Origin: Flavobacterium lipolyticum
Lineage (GTDB): Bacteria > Bacteroidota > Bacteroidia > Flavobacteriales > Flavobacteriaceae
NCBI RefSeq assembly: GCF_020905335.1
Contig: NZ_JAJJMN010000001.1
Coordinates: 1,178,001 to 1,242,000, forward strand
Length of the DNA: 64,000 nt
Direction: 5' to 3'
Below are positions 1 through 10,719 of the stretch, piece by piece (within the stretch, counting starts at the first letter, position 1; every line of letters starts with the position of its first letter). A program made the translations under genes and the position numbers. Below the pieces are notes generated by a model. It was not told the origin of the DNA. It searched no databases and worked only from the letters and a program-made list of their open reading frames with translations.

Positions 1-899
1 CGGAATGGATCATTTTTGTCTTTAGCTTTTGCTAAAAATTTATCCGTATCTCCACCATCTTTGTTGATTTCCTCCAACATTTCAAGTACAGCCTGATTTG
101 CACCACCGTGTAAAGGTCCCCAAAGCGCAGAAACACCTGCGGAAATAGAAGCAAATAAACCGGCATGAGAAGAACCCACCATTCTTACTGTTGAAGTAGA
201 ACAATTCTGTTCGTGATCAGCATGAAGAATAAATAGTTTGTCTAATGCATCAATTACAATTGGATTTGCAGAGTATGGTCCTGTAGGCAGTTTAAACATT
301 AACTGCATAAAATTCTCTACGTAACCAGTTGTATTATCGTAATAATTCAACGGGTACCCCATAGATTTTCTATAAGTCCATGTTGCAATTACAAGAAATT
401 TACCCATTGTTTTACAAATGGCCTCGTACATCTCTTTTTCATTTTCAACATTTACTGCTTTTGGGTTGAATGCCGTTAAAGCACTAGTCAAAGCAGACAA
501 AACGCCCATTGGGTGAGCTGTTTTTGGAAAACCGTCAATGATATTTTTCATTTCTTCGTTTACCAAAGTATGCTTTTTAATACCATTTTCAAATTGCTCT
601 AATTCCTTAGCAGTTGGTAATTCCCCAAAAATTAAAAGGTAAGACACTTCTAAGAAACTTGCTTTTTCAGCCAAATCTTCAATTGAATATCCTCTGTAAC
701 GCAAAATCCCTAATTCTCCATCTAAGAAGGTGATTTCACTCTTACAAGAACCAGAGTTTTTGTATCCCGGGTCTAAAGTAATAATACCAGTTAAATCACG
801 TAATTTGTTAATATCGATAGCTGATTCATTTTCACTCCCCGTGATTACCGGAAGTTCAATTTTTTGACCATCTACTTCTAATGTAGCTATTTTTGACAT
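1..899 (-). CDS. gltA: Citrate synthase (5' part, runs off the window)
   Basis: Citrate synthase condenses oxaloacetate with acetyl-CoA at the entry of the TCA cycle in the cytoplasm. The reading frame opens with MSKIATLEVDGQKIELPV, the N-terminal beta region typical of the Gram-negative (type II) enzymes. Further on it shows HADHEQN and LHGGANQ, which hold active-site histidines of the family. About 299 codons are present; the C-terminal part with the catalytic aspartate lies beyond base 1, so the gene is cut by the window and not visibly broken. A -7 promoter element lies about 40 bases upstream of the ATG. Enolase follows upstream on the same strand but behind its own terminator. Confidence 0.95.
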   Translation of the reverse strand, partial: MSKIATLEVDGQKIELPVITGSENESAIDINKLRDLTGIITLDPGYKNSGSCKSEITFLDGELGILRYRGYSIEDLAEKASFLEVSYLLIFGELPTAKELEQFENGIKKHTLVNEEMKNIIDGFPKTAHPMGVLSALTSALTAFNPKAVNVENEKEMYEAICKTMGKFLVIATWTYRKSMGYPLNYYDNTTGYVENFMQLMFKLPTGPYSANPIVIDALDKLFILHADHEQNCSTSTVRMVGSSHAGLFASISAGVSALWGPLHGGANQAVLEMLEEINKDGGDTDKFLAKAKDKNDPF

Positions 900-937
900 A
901 ATATATCGGAAATAAATCTTATAAAATAATAATTTAT

Positions 938-945
938 CAAATCTA
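938..945 (-). promoter_or_regulatory. Bacteroidota -7 promoter element for gltA
   Basis: On the minus strand the bases read TAGATTTG, an exact match to the Bacteroidota -7 consensus TAnnTTTG, about 40 bases before the gltA start codon. No clear -33 TTG is found at the usual 19-21 base spacing, so this is a probable promoter, not a certain one. Confidence 0.5.
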
Positions 946-1000
946 ATGAATTTAAGACTAATTAAAAAAAGAATCCTGCTATGAATTTGTTAAAACTCCA

Positions 1001-1030
1001 AAAAAAAACCATCCGCCGTGGCGGATGGTT
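1001..1030 (-). terminator. Intrinsic terminator of eno
   Basis: Downstream of eno the minus strand forms a stem of 8-11 pairs (arms 1007-1017 and 1020-1030, core CCATCCGC) with a tight loop. A run of A on the plus strand at about 1001-1008 becomes the U tract. This separates eno from gltA transcription. Confidence 0.85.
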
Positions 1031-1057
1031 TAAATTGAATATATATAACTCTTACAA

Positions 1058-2374
<1,317 letters not shown>

Positions 2375-2452
2375 TTATATTTTTTTTTCGAAATTATAAA
2401 AATATTTAATAGTAAAAACGTATTCTAACCAATAAACGTCTTTATTTATTAA

Positions 2453-3571
2453 CTACATCGTTTTAGCAGCAGCTTCTTTTATATTCTCAACAAACTGATC
2501 GAACAAATAGGAGGAATCATGTGGTCCCGGACTTGCTTCAGGGTGGTATTGTACTGAAAAACAATTCTTATTCTTCATACGCATCCCTGCAACCGTTTCG
2601 TCATTTAAATGCAGATGTGTGATCTCCAATTCAGGGTGATTATCCAACTGCTCTTTGTTTACAGCGAAACCGTGATTTTGAGAAGTTATTTCACCTTTAC
2701 CTGTAATTAAATTTTTCACAGGATGATTAATTCCACGATGACCATTAAACATCTTATACGTTTGAACACCATTTGCCAAAGCAATTACCTGATGTCCTAA
2801 ACAAATCCCAAACAGCGGTTTATCATTTGCTAAAATTTCTTTTGCCACTTCAATAGCTCCAAAAAGCGGATCCGGATCTCCGGGACCATTAGACAAAAAG
2901 TATCCATCCGGATTAAATTCTGCCAAATCTTTATACGTTGAGTTGTATGGATACACTTTAATATAACAATCTCTTTTAGCCAGATTTCTTAAGATATTCT
3001 TTTTTATCCCAAGATCTAAAGCAGATATTTTGTAGGTAGCATTTTCATCACCAAAAAAATAAGGTTCAGTAGTTGAAACTTTTGATGCCAACTCCAAACC
3101 TTCCATGTTAGGCACATTTGCCAATTCTTTTTTCAAATCTTCAATCGAAGTACCATCGGTACAAATAACAGCATTCATAGCCCCATTGTCACGAATATAA
3201 CTTACAAGAGCTCTGGTATCAACATCAGAAATACAAATTAAGTTTTGTTTCGTAAAATAATCTTCCAGACTTCCGGAAGCATCTTCTCTGGAATAATTAA
3301 AGCTAAAATTTTTACAAACCAAACCGGCAATTTTGATGCTTTCTGATTCAACTTCAGAATCATTAACACCATAATTTCCAATATGAGTATTAGTCGCTAC
3401 CATTATTTGACCAAAATAAGAAGGGTCTGTAAAAATCTCCTGGTATCCGGTCATTCCCGTATTAAAACAAACTTCACCAAAAGTCTTACCGCTAATTCCG
3501 ATAGATTTTCCGTGAAAAATAGTCCCATCACTAAGTAATAAAATGGCGCTTTGTCGTGTTGTGTATTTCAT
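2453..3571 (-). CDS. carA: Carbamoyl-phosphate synthase small (glutaminase) subunit
   Basis: CarA hydrolyses glutamine and passes ammonia to CarB, which makes carbamoyl phosphate for arginine and pyrimidine synthesis. The 372-residue frame has the CPSase N-terminal domain (LLSDGTIFHGKSIG, then CFNTGMTGYQEI) followed by a class I glutamine amidotransferase domain. In that domain GICLGHQ holds the catalytic cysteine and QYHPEASPGPHDS the catalytic His/Glu pair. No carB lies in the window, so the large subunit is encoded elsewhere. A full two-element promoter lies 75-105 bases upstream. The 100-base spacer to eno shows only a weak AT-rich hairpin. Confidence 0.97.
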   Translation of the reverse strand: MKYTTRQSAILLLSDGTIFHGKSIGISGKTFGEVCFNTGMTGYQEIFTDPSYFGQIMVATNTHIGNYGVNDSEVESESIKIAGLVCKNFSFNYSREDASGSLEDYFTKQNLICISDVDTRALVSYIRDNGAMNAVICTDGTSIEDLKKELANVPNMEGLELASKVSTTEPYFFGDENATYKISALDLGIKKNILRNLAKRDCYIKVYPYNSTYKDLAEFNPDGYFLSNGPGDPDPLFGAIEVAKEILANDKPLFGICLGHQVIALANGVQTYKMFNGHRGINHPVKNLITGKGEITSQNHGFAVNKEQLDNHPELEITHLHLNDETVAGMRMKNKNCFSVQYHPEASPGPHDSSYLFDQFVENIKEAAAKTM

Positions 3572-3645
3572 TCTTTAATTTGTATTGTTTTTTAATTGTT
3601 TCATGAAATCCCCGATAGGTTTTTCAATTGTAATTAGATATTTTG

Positions 3646-3676
3646 CAAATTTACTTCTTTAAAAGAGTGCCTCCAA
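3646..3676 (-). promoter_or_regulatory. Bacteroidota promoter for carA
   Basis: On the minus strand a TTG (complement of 3674-3676) is followed, after exactly 20 bases, by TAAATTTG (complement of 3646-3653). Both match the phylum's TTG-N19..21-TAnnTTTG promoter. The transcript would have a leader of roughly 65-70 bases before the carA ATG. Confidence 0.75.
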
Positions 3677-3763
3677 GATTTTTTAAAACTTTCCTCTATA
3701 AAAATAAAACCTAAAAAGTCAGATAAGTTAAATTTTAATTTCACTCCAAAAAAATCAAAAAAA

Positions 3764-3792
3764 AAGGATAAACTAAAAATTAGTTTATCCTT
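3764..3792 (-). terminator. Terminator of the S10-spc-alpha operon, after rplQ
   Basis: A perfect 13-pair inverted repeat (3764-3776 with 3780-3792, core AAGGATAAACTAA) lies 28 bases after the rplQ stop. A run of A on the plus strand just before it supplies the U tract on the minus-strand transcript. This marks the 3' end of the long ribosomal operon. Confidence 0.85.
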
Positions 3793-3820
3793 GATTTCTA
3801 TAGAATCATTACTTTCATAA

Positions 3821-4309
3821 TTATTCAGAAGCTTCAGTAGTCGTTTCTGCTTCAGCTGCTGGAGCTTCAGGAGTACCTTCAGCTTTTTTAGCTTTACCAC
3901 CACGACGGCTTTTTGCTTTTTTAACTTCTTTTTTACCTCCATTGTAAAGTTCATTGAAATCTACAAGTTCGATCATTGCCATATCAGCATTATCTCCCAA
4001 ACGATTTCCAACTTTAATGATACGAGTGTATCCTCCTGGACGGTCACCAACTTTAGCAGCTACGTCTCTGAACAAGTCAGTTACCGCATATTTGCTACGT
4101 AAGTAAGCAAAAACAATACGACGGTTGTGAGTCGTATCTTCTTTCGATTTTGTAATTAAAGGCTCAACGAATTGTTTAAGCGCTTTAGCTTTAGCAACAG
4201 TAGTGTTAATACGTTTGTGCTCGATAAGAGAACAAGCCATATTAGCCAACATAGCTTTTCTATGTCCAGTCTGTCTGCTTAAGTGATTGAATTTTTTTCC
4301 GTGTCTCAT
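3821..4309 (-). CDS. rplQ: 50S ribosomal protein bL17, with long C-terminal tail
   Basis: bL17 is a large-subunit protein near the exit tunnel. The core, residues 1 to about 121, opens with [20 protein letters not shown] and is of usual family length. It is followed by about 40 extra residues: a Lys/Arg-rich stretch (roughly 122-142), then an Ala/Glu/Thr-rich acidic end. The tail is low complexity and probably disordered. The gene is last in the operon, 36 bases after rpoA, the usual alpha-operon position, and is followed by the terminator. Confidence 0.97.
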   Translation of the reverse strand: MRHGKKFNHLSRQTGHRKAMLANMACSLIEHKRINTTVAKAKALKQFVEPLITKSKEDTTHNRRIVFAYLRSKYAVTDLFRDVAAKVGDRPGGYTRIIKVGNRLGDNADMAMIELVDFNELYNGGKKEVKKAKSRRGGKAKKAEGTPEAPAAEAETTTEASE

Positions 4310-4345
4310 TGCTATTTTAAATTTAACCCGCCGTAGCGGATTGAA

Positions 4346-5338
4346 TTATTCTTTATCTAATTTGTATTTAGCTAAATCCATTCCGAAAGTTAAATTCTTC
4401 ACTGCAACAAGTTCATCAAGTTCAGTTAAAGATTTTTTACCAAAATTACGGAATTTCATTAGGTCATTTTTATTGAACGATACTAAATCACCAAGTGTAT
4501 CAACTTCAGCCGCTTTCAAGCAATTTAATGCTCTCACAGATAAATCCATATCAACAAGCTTAGTTTTAAGCAATTGTCTCATATGCAATGACTCTTCATC
4601 ATACGATTCTGTTTGTGCAATTTCGTCAGCCTCGAGTGTAATTCTTTCGTCAGAGAACAACATGAAGTGGTGAATTAAAACTTTAGCAGCTTCAGTAAGA
4701 GCATCTTTAGGATTAATAGAACCATCAGTTTTAATTTCAAAAACTAATTTTTCATAATCTGTCTTTTGCTCAACACGGAAGTTTTCAATTGCATATTTTA
4801 CATTTTTTACCGGAGTAAAAATAGAATCTGTAAAAATAGTTCCAATTGCAGCATTCTGTTTTTTGTTCTCCTCAGCAGGAACATATCCTCTACCTTTTTC
4901 GATTGTTAAATCGAAGTTCAATTTGATTTTAGAATCTAAATTACAGATAACAAGGTCTGGATTCAAAACTTGAAAACCTGAAATAAATTTTTGAAAATCA
5001 CCTGCTGTCAATTGATCTTTACCGGAAACAGAAATTGTAACTGCTTCATTATCGATATCTTCAATTTGACGTTTGAAACGCACTTGCTTTAGATTAAGGA
5101 TAATTTCGGTAACATCTTCAACAACACCTGAAATAGTAGAAAACTCATGATCTACACCTTCGATACGAACAGATGTAATTGCATAACCTTCTAATGCTGA
5201 AAGCAAAACTCTTCTAAGTGCATTACCAACTGTCAATCCGTAACCAGGTTCTAAAGGTCTAAATTCAAATTTACCTTCAAAATCGGTTGAATCGATCATG
5301 ATAACTTTATCGGGCTTTTGAAAATTAAATATTGCCAT
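4346..5338 (-). CDS. rpoA: DNA-directed RNA polymerase alpha subunit
   Basis: The alpha subunit dimerises to start RNA polymerase assembly, and its C-terminal domain contacts upstream DNA and activators. The 330-residue frame has the N-terminal assembly domain ([20 protein letters not shown] is the family signature) and, after a linker near residue 245, the C-terminal domain ([19 protein letters not shown], then [15 protein letters not shown]). It sits between rpsD and rplQ as in most bacteria. The start codon follows an A/T-rich spacer without a Shine-Dalgarno sequence. Confidence 0.98.
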   Translation of the reverse strand: MAIFNFQKPDKVIMIDSTDFEGKFEFRPLEPGYGLTVGNALRRVLLSALEGYAITSVRIEGVDHEFSTISGVVEDVTEIILNLKQVRFKRQIEDIDNEAVTISVSGKDQLTAGDFQKFISGFQVLNPDLVICNLDSKIKLNFDLTIEKGRGYVPAEENKKQNAAIGTIFTDSIFTPVKNVKYAIENFRVEQKTDYEKLVFEIKTDGSINPKDALTEAAKVLIHHFMLFSDERITLEADEIAQTESYDEESLHMRQLLKTKLVDMDLSVRALNCLKAAEVDTLGDLVSFNKNDLMKFRNFGKKSLTELDELVAVKNLTFGMDLAKYKLDKE

Positions 5339-5359
5339 AAATTTCGACTAAGTCAATTA

Positions 5360-5965
5360 TTATTTGTTGTACAACTCTACGATTAATTGTTCTTTAATGT
5401 TTTCTGGAATTTGTAGTCTTGCAGGCACAGAAACGAAAGTTCCTTCTTTAAGATCATTGTTCCAAGTAATCCATTCATAAACATGACTTGAATTTGACAA
5501 AGAACGTTCGATAGCTTCTAAAGATTTAGATTTTTCACGAACTGCTACTTTATCACCAGGCTTAAGGTGGTAAGAAGGAATATTTACAACTTCACCATTA
5601 ACAGTAATGTGTCTGTGAGATACGATTTGACGCGCACCTCTTCTAGATGGGGCAATTCCCATTCTAAAAACAACATTATCTAATCTTGCTTCACATAATT
5701 GTAATAAAACTTCACCAGTTACTCCTTTAGTTGCTGATGCTTTTTCGAATAAATTTCTGAATTGTTTTTCTAAAATTCCGTAAGAATATTTAGCTTTTTG
5801 CTTTTCCATTAACTGAACAGCGTACTCAGATTTTTTTCCTCTTTTTTTAGCCATCCCGTGTTGTCCAGGTGGGTAATTTCTTTTTTCGAATGATTTATCA
5901 TCTCCGAAGATTGCTTCGCCAAATTTACGAGCGATTTTGGTTTTAGGACCAGTATATCTTGCCAT
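5360..5965 (-). CDS. rpsD: 30S ribosomal protein uS4
   Basis: uS4 is a primary 16S rRNA binding protein that starts 30S assembly, and in other bacteria it represses its own operon. The 201-residue frame opens [21 protein letters not shown]. It carries the S4 RNA-binding domain in the middle ([20 protein letters not shown], then [13 protein letters not shown]). The N-terminal region lacks the paired cysteines of zinc-binding S4, so this is the zinc-free form. The 91-base spacer upstream is unusually long for this operon and folds into a long stem, described separately. Confidence 0.97.
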
Positions 5966-5979
5966 TTTAAAAAAAATTT

Positions 5980-6033
5980 AAGGTAGAGATTATGAATTCA
6001 GGTCTAATCCTTCGATAATCTATGCTCTACCTT
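5980..6033 (-). promoter_or_regulatory. Structured spacer before rpsD, possible autoregulatory site
   Basis: The rpsK-rpsD spacer contains a 9-pair outer stem (AAGGTAGAG at 5980-5988 with CTCTACCTT at 6025-6033). It continues into an inner 6-pair stem (5988/5989-5993 with 6015-6020), with a small bulge at 6021-6024. There is no U tract, so it is not a terminator. Its position just before the gene for uS4, a known autoregulator in other bacteria, suggests a translational or processing control element. That role is inferred. Confidence 0.45.
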
Positions 6034-6056
6034 GTTTATACTATGAATAAATAAAA

Positions 6057-6440
6057 TTAAACTCTACGTCTCTTTGGAGGACGACATCCGTTGTGAGGCA
6101 TTGGAGTAACATCGATAATCTCAGTAACTTCAATTCCACCGTTATGAATAGAACGGATAGCAGACTCACGTCCGTTTCCTGGTCCTTTTACATAAACTTT
6201 CACTTTTTTAAGTCCTGCCTCAAGAGCTACTTTACTACAATCTTCTGCTGCCATTTGAGCTGCATACGGAGTGTTCTTTTTAGAACCTCTGAAACCCATT
6301 TTACCAGCTGAAGACCAAGAAATAACTTCACCTTTCTTATTAGTCAAAGAAATGATAATGTTGTTGAAAGTGGCAGAAATATGAGCTTCACCCGTTGATT
6401 CAACGATAACTTTACGTTTTTTTGCAGTTGCTTTAGCCAT
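6057..6440 (-). CDS. rpsK: 30S ribosomal protein uS11
   Basis: uS11 lies on the 30S platform and helps select the initiator and anticodon pairing region. The 127-residue frame shows the family core [20 protein letters not shown] and the basic end [10 protein letters not shown]. It follows rpsM by 8 bases and precedes rpsD, the normal alpha-operon order. Confidence 0.98.
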   Translation of the reverse strand: MAKATAKKRKVIVESTGEAHISATFNNIIISLTNKKGEVISWSSAGKMGFRGSKKNTPYAAQMAAEDCSKVALEAGLKKVKVYVKGPGNGRESAIRSIHNGGIEVTEIIDVTPMPHNGCRPPKRRRV

Positions 6441-6448
6441 ATTACTTA

Positions 6449-6823
6449 TTATTTAGTTGCTTTTTTCTTGTTAGCAACAGTTTTTCTTTTACCTTTTCTT
6501 GTTCTAGAGTTGTTTTTAGTTCTTTGCCCTCTTAACGGAAGACCAGATCTATGACGGATACCTCTGTAACAACCAATATCCATTAAACGTTTGATGTTTA
6601 AAGAAACTTCAGAACGTAATTCTCCTTCAATTTTGTAAAATGAAACTGCATCACGAATTGCTCCGATCTCGTCATCATTCCAATCTTGAACTTTTTTATC
6701 TTGGCTAACTTGAGCTTTTTCTAAAATCTCAATAGCTCTACTTTTTCCTAATCCAAAGATGTAGGTAAGTGCGATAACACCTCTCTTATTTTTTGGGATA
6801 TCTACCCCTGCTATTCTTGCCAT
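6449..6823 (-). CDS. rpsM: 30S ribosomal protein uS13
   Basis: uS13 sits on the 30S head and contacts P-site tRNA and the 50S subunit. The 124-residue frame opens [20 protein letters not shown] and ends in the characteristic [18 protein letters not shown] motif followed by a Lys/Arg-rich tail. It follows rpmJ by 2 bases. Confidence 0.98.
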   Translation of the reverse strand: MARIAGVDIPKNKRGVIALTYIFGLGKSRAIEILEKAQVSQDKKVQDWNDDEIGAIRDAVSFYKIEGELRSEVSLNIKRLMDIGCYRGIRHRSGLPLRGQRTKNNSRTRKGKRKTVANKKKATK

Positions 6824-6825
6824 AA

Positions 6826-6942
6826 TTATCCTTGTCTTTGTTTAAATCTAGGATTCTTTTTGTTTATTACGTACAATCTCCCTTTTCTACGCACGATAAT
6901 GCACTCGGCACTTCTCTTTTTTACTGATGCTCTAACTTTCAT
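6826..6942 (-). CDS. rpmJ: 50S ribosomal protein bL36, zinc-free form
   Basis: This 38-residue gene is read as [17 protein letters not shown], then [21 protein letters not shown]. It is the tiny basic bL36 protein, found in its usual place between infA and rpsM. The classical protein binds zinc with three cysteines and a histidine. Here only Cys14 remains and the other ligand positions hold Ser, Asn or Lys, and Phe, so this copy cannot bind zinc in the usual way. The stop is two bases before rpsM's start codon. Confidence 0.93.
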
Positions 6943-6951
6943 AGTGAATTT

Positions 6952-6986
6952 GCTTTAGGCTTTAGGCTTTAGGCTTTAGGCATAAG
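6952..6986. repeat. Short tandem repeat (GCTTTAG) in the infA-rpmJ spacer
   Basis: Four perfect head-to-tail copies of the 7-mer GCTTTAG occupy 6952-6979, followed by one degraded copy (GCATAAG) and related GCTTATTGCC-type words up to about 7020. The array lies in the 84-base untranslated gap between infA and rpmJ inside the ribosomal operon. Confidence 0.85.
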
Positions 6987-7026
6987 TTTTATTGCTTAAT
7001 GCTTATTGCCTATTGCTTACAGCTTT

Positions 7027-7242
7027 TTAATATCGATAAGTAATTCTTGCTTTTGACAAATCGTAAGGACTCATTTCCAATTTCACTTTATCACCAGGTA
7101 ATAACTTGATGTAATGCATACGCATCTTACCGGAAATATGAGCAATTACAATATGTCCATTTTCTAACTCTACACGGAACATCGCATTTGATAATGCTTC
7201 GATGATTGATCCGTCTTGTTCTATTGCTGATTGTTTTGCCAT
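7027..7242 (-). CDS. infA: Translation initiation factor IF-1
   Basis: IF-1 is a small OB-fold protein that binds the 30S A site during initiation. The 71-residue frame shows the family core [20 protein letters not shown] followed by [20 protein letters not shown] and ends RITYRY. Length is normal. It lies 7 bases after secY, as in many Gram-positive and Bacteroidota spc operons. Confidence 0.98.
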   Translation of the reverse strand: MAKQSAIEQDGSIIEALSNAMFRVELENGHIVIAHISGKMRMHYIKLLPGDKVKLEMSPYDLSKARITYRY

Positions 7243-7249
7243 AAATATA

Positions 7250-8596
7250 TTAAGCTACCGCTTTTCTATTTTTACCAGTCTTCATTAAACCATCATAATG
7301 TTTGTTTAACAAGTACGAATTGATTTGTTGAATAGTATCTATTGCAACTCCAACCATAATTATTAATGAGGTACCTCCAAAAAACATTGCCCAAGATTGT
7401 TGTACATCCATAATACTTACAACAATAGCTGGGAACACAGCAATCAAAGCAAGGAATAAAGATCCTGGGAAAGTTATTAAAGACATCACTTTATCAAGGA
7501 AGTCTGAAGTTTCAGCTCCCGGACGAACTCCAGGAATAAAACCACCGCTTCTTTTTAAATCATCGGCCATTTTGTTAGTAGGAACAGTGATTGCAGTATA
7601 AAAGAATGTAAATACAATAATTAAAGTTGCAAATACAAAATTGTACCAAAATCCGAACATATTACTAAACGCACCAACAATAGATTGTGATGTGTCTGAT
7701 TTAGACAATCCAGCTACAGCTGCAGGAATAAACATAATTGCCTGAGCAAAGATGATTGGCATAACTCCTGAAGCGTTAAGCTTAAGAGGAATCCATTGTC
7801 TGTTACCACCAGCTAAATCCTGCTCGTAATCTCCAGTTGTCGTACGACGAGCGTACTGAACCGGGATCCTGCGTACTGCCATTGTAAGCAATACACAAGA
7901 AATGATTACTAATAACCACACGATAATCTCAATAACTAACAACATTGGACCTCCATTGTTATTGGTAACTCTGGTTGTGAATTCTTGTATAAAAGCTTGC
8001 GGTAAGCGCGCTAAAATACCAACCATAATCAATAATGAAATTCCATTTCCAATACCTTTATCTGTAATTTTTTCTCCAAGCCACATAGCAAAAATTGTAC
8101 CTGTAACTAAGATAATAACTGACGAGAACAAAAATTCAGGTGAATTAAAGCCTAGTAAGAATGCACTACCAGGCAATGTTCTGTACAAATTATAGATATA
8201 AGTTGGACCTTGAACCAGTGTAATAGCTATAGTCAACCAACGAGTGATTTGATTAATCTTTTTTCTACCACTCTCTCCATCGTTTTGAAGTTTTTGCAAA
8301 TAAGGAATCGCAATTCCCATTAACTGAACAACAATAGATGCAGAAATATAAGGCATAATACCTAAAGCAAAAACTGAAGCTTTAGAGAAAGCACCCCCTG
8401 TAAACATGTCCAGGATAGATCCTAAACCATTTTTAGTTTGTCCCGCTAAACCTGTTAACTGAGTTGCGTCAATTCCAGGAAGCGTAACGTGTGCACCAAA
8501 ACGATATACTAAAAGCAATCCTAATGTAATTAAGATTCTATTTTTCAGTTCTTCGATTTTCCAAACATTACTTATTGATTCAATAAATTTCTTCAT
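7250..8596 (-). CDS. secY: Protein translocase channel subunit SecY
   Basis: SecY forms the protein-conducting channel of the inner membrane with SecE and SecG. The 448-residue frame has about ten hydrophobic spans. The first follows [22 protein letters not shown], and the family motif [21 protein letters not shown] appears near the middle. The cytosolic loop with [17 protein letters not shown] matches the SecA/ribosome-binding loop region. It sits between rplO and infA in the conserved spc order. Confidence 0.97.
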   Translation of the reverse strand: MKKFIESISNVWKIEELKNRILITLGLLLVYRFGAHVTLPGIDATQLTGLAGQTKNGLGSILDMFTGGAFSKASVFALGIMPYISASIVVQLMGIAIPYLQKLQNDGESGRKKINQITRWLTIAITLVQGPTYIYNLYRTLPGSAFLLGFNSPEFLFSSVIILVTGTIFAMWLGEKITDKGIGNGISLLIMVGILARLPQAFIQEFTTRVTNNNGGPMLLVIEIIVWLLVIISCVLLTMAVRRIPVQYARRTTTGDYEQDLAGGNRQWIPLKLNASGVMPIIFAQAIMFIPAAVAGLSKSDTSQSIVGAFSNMFGFWYNFVFATLIIVFTFFYTAITVPTNKMADDLKRSGGFIPGVRPGAETSDFLDKVMSLITFPGSLFLALIAVFPAIVVSIMDVQQSWAMFFGGTSLIIMVGVAIDTIQQINSYLLNKHYDGLMKTGKNRKAVA

Positions 8597-8609
8597 CTTA
8601 ATAGATAAG

Positions 8610-9062
8610 TTATATAGTTACAGCTTCTCCACCAGCAGCTTCGATAGCAGCTTTTGCAGTAGCGGTAAATTTGTGGGCAGTTACTTTTAATTTTGCTTTC
8701 AACTCTCCTCTACCTAAAATCTTAACGATTTCATTTTTGGTAGCTAGACGATTTGCTACGAAATCTGTCATAGAAACAGAATCAGTAATCACACCATTGT
8801 CTACTAATAATTGAAGCGTATCTAAATTAACACCTTCGTATTCTTTACGATTGATGTTTGTGAAACCAAACTTAGGCACACGTCTTTGAAGTGGCATTTG
8901 TCCTCCTTCAAAACCAATCTTTTTAGAATAACCAGAACGAGATTTTGCTCCTTTGTGACCTCTTGCAGAAGTACCACCTTTTCCAGAACCTTCTCCTCTA
9001 CCTAATCTTTTATTTTGATTGTGTGTTGACCCTTCAGCTGGTTGTAAGTTACTTAAATTCAT
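8610..9062 (-). CDS. rplO: 50S ribosomal protein uL15
   Basis: uL15 is a late-assembling large-subunit protein. The 150-residue frame has the Gly/Arg-rich N-terminal extension that threads into 23S rRNA (NKRLGRGEGSGKGGTSARG) and the globular C-terminal part ending KAAIEAAGGEAVTI. It is 12 bases after rpmD and 13 bases before secY. Confidence 0.97.
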   Translation of the reverse strand: MNLSNLQPAEGSTHNQNKRLGRGEGSGKGGTSARGHKGAKSRSGYSKKIGFEGGQMPLQRRVPKFGFTNINRKEYEGVNLDTLQLLVDNGVITDSVSMTDFVANRLATKNEIVKILGRGELKAKLKVTAHKFTATAKAAIEAAGGEAVTI

Positions 9063-9073
9063 AACAGTATTTG

Positions 9074-9256
9074 TTATTTAGCTTCTTCTACAGAAACTAA
9101 GTGTTTAACTTTGTTTATCATCCCAAGGATTGCAGGATTTGAATCATGCTCTACAACTTGTCCCATTTTACGTAGACCTAAAGCTTCCAAACCTCTTTTT
9201 TGAGAAAGAGGGCAGTTGATTTTGCTTCTTACTTGTTTTACTAATAATTTAGCCAT
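9074..9256 (-). CDS. rpmD: 50S ribosomal protein uL30
   Basis: uL30 is a small two-layer alpha/beta large-subunit protein. The 60-residue frame shows [20 protein letters not shown], then [19 protein letters not shown], the whole family domain. It lies between rpsE and rplO in the normal spc order, 12 and 11 bases away. Confidence 0.96.
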   Translation of the reverse strand: MAKLLVKQVRSKINCPLSQKRGLEALGLRKMGQVVEHDSNPAILGMINKVKHLVSVEEAK

Positions 9257-9268
9257 AATTTCCTTGAA

Positions 9269-9790
9269 TTAACCTTTAAAAACTTTTTCTAAAGAAACAC
9301 CTCTTTGTTTTGCAACAGTATGAGCGCTTCTCATTTGTAATAAAGCATCAAAAGTTGCTTTTACCACGTTATGAGGATTTGATGATCCTTGAGATTTAGA
9401 TAATACATCGTGAATACCTACTGATTCAAGAACTGAACGAACAGCTCCACCAGCAATAACTCCTGTACCATGAGAAGCAGGAATTAAGAATACACGTGCA
9501 CCACCAAATTTACCTTTTTGTTCGTGAGGAACAGATTGTCCGTTCAAAGGAATTTTCACTAAATTTTTCTTAGCATCTTCTACTGCTTTCGCAATTGCTT
9601 CAGAAACGTCTTTAGATTTTCCTAATCCATGACCAACTACTCCGTTTTCATCACCTACAACTACAATAGCAGAAAAACCGAAAGCTCTACCACCTTTTGT
9701 AACCTTAGTAACACGATTAACACTTACCAGACGATCTTTAAGTTCAAGACCACTTGGTTTTACCAATTCTACATTTTTGTATTTAGACAT
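9269..9790 (-). CDS. rpsE: 30S ribosomal protein uS5
   Basis: uS5 lies at the mRNA entry tunnel and affects decoding accuracy. The 173-residue frame shows the double-stranded RNA-binding part ([20 protein letters not shown], then [17 protein letters not shown]) and the C-terminal domain ([19 protein letters not shown]). It follows rplR by 6 bases. Confidence 0.98.
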   Translation of the reverse strand: MSKYKNVELVKPSGLELKDRLVSVNRVTKVTKGGRAFGFSAIVVVGDENGVVGHGLGKSKDVSEAIAKAVEDAKKNLVKIPLNGQSVPHEQKGKFGGARVFLIPASHGTGVIAGGAVRSVLESVGIHDVLSKSQGSSNPHNVVKATFDALLQMRSAHTVAKQRGVSLEKVFKG

Positions 9791-9796
9791 AATATA

Positions 9797-10147
9797 TTAG
9801 AATTTAAGTCCAGCCGCTCTTGCGCCTTCTGCTAATGATTTAATACGACCGTGGTATAAATATCCACCTCTGTCAAAAGTGATGGTATCGATCCCGGCTT
9901 TTAACGCTTTCTCTGCAACTAGTTTTCCAACAGCAGCAGCTACTTCAACGTTAGTACCTTTTCCTATTTCTTTTTCTCTTGAAGATGCAGCTAATAAAGT
10001 AACTCCATTTACATCATCAATAAGTTGAGCGTAAATTTCTTTGTTACTTCTAAATACAGATAGTCTTGGGTTAGCAGCAGTACCACTAATCGATTTTCTA
10101 ATTCTGAATCTAATTCTCTGTCTTCTATCAGATTTTGTTAATGACAT
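9797..10147 (-). CDS. rplR: 50S ribosomal protein uL18
   Basis: uL18 binds 5S rRNA and joins it to the large subunit. The 116-residue frame shows [18 protein letters not shown] and ends [20 protein letters not shown] plus AAGLKF, the family C-terminus. It lies 11 bases after rplF. Confidence 0.97.
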   Translation of the reverse strand: MSLTKSDRRQRIRFRIRKSISGTAANPRLSVFRSNKEIYAQLIDDVNGVTLLAASSREKEIGKGTNVEVAAAVGKLVAEKALKAGIDTITFDRGGYLYHGRIKSLAEGARAAGLKF

Positions 10148-10158
10148 AATCTTATTTT

Positions 10159-10701
10159 TTAAGCTGATTTACCTGCTTTTCTTCTTAATACTTCACCCAC
10201 AAATTTAACACCTTTTCCTTTGTATGGTTCAGGCTTACGGAAACCTCTGATTTTCGCAGCAACCTGACCTAAAAGTTGTTTATCAAATGATGTTAATTTT
10301 ACGATAGGGTTTTTTCCTTTTTCAGATATTGTTTCTAAAGCTACTTCTGGAGCAATTTCTAAAACAATATTGTGAGAATATCCAAGAGCTAAATCTAACT
10401 TTTGACCTTGGTTTGAAGCTCTATAACCAACTCCAACTAATTCAAGTTCTTTTGTAAAACCTTCAGATACACCAACAATCATATTACTGATTAAAGATCT
10501 GTACAATCCGTGTTTTGCTCTTTGGTCTTTATGATCAGACGATCTTTCAACTTGTACTTGATCGCCTTCAACTGTTACAGTTACGTCCGAAAACTCCTGA
10601 GTTAGTTGACCTTTTTTTCCTTTTACTGTAATGATACCGTCTTTAACTTCTACAGTTACGTCAGCAGGGATTACAATTGGGCTTTTACCTATTCTTGACA
10701 T
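10159..10701 (-). CDS. rplF: 50S ribosomal protein uL6
   Basis: uL6 lies near the GTPase-associated centre of the 50S subunit. The 180-residue frame contains the two repeated alpha/beta domains, opening [19 protein letters not shown] and ending with the signature [18 protein letters not shown]. It lies 18 bases after rpsH. Confidence 0.97.
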   Translation of the reverse strand: MSRIGKSPIVIPADVTVEVKDGIITVKGKKGQLTQEFSDVTVTVEGDQVQVERSSDHKDQRAKHGLYRSLISNMIVGVSEGFTKELELVGVGYRASNQGQKLDLALGYSHNIVLEIAPEVALETISEKGKNPIVKLTSFDKQLLGQVAAKIRGFRKPEPYKGKGVKFVGEVLRRKAGKSA

Positions 10702-10719
10702 CTTATTTAGTCTTTAAAA

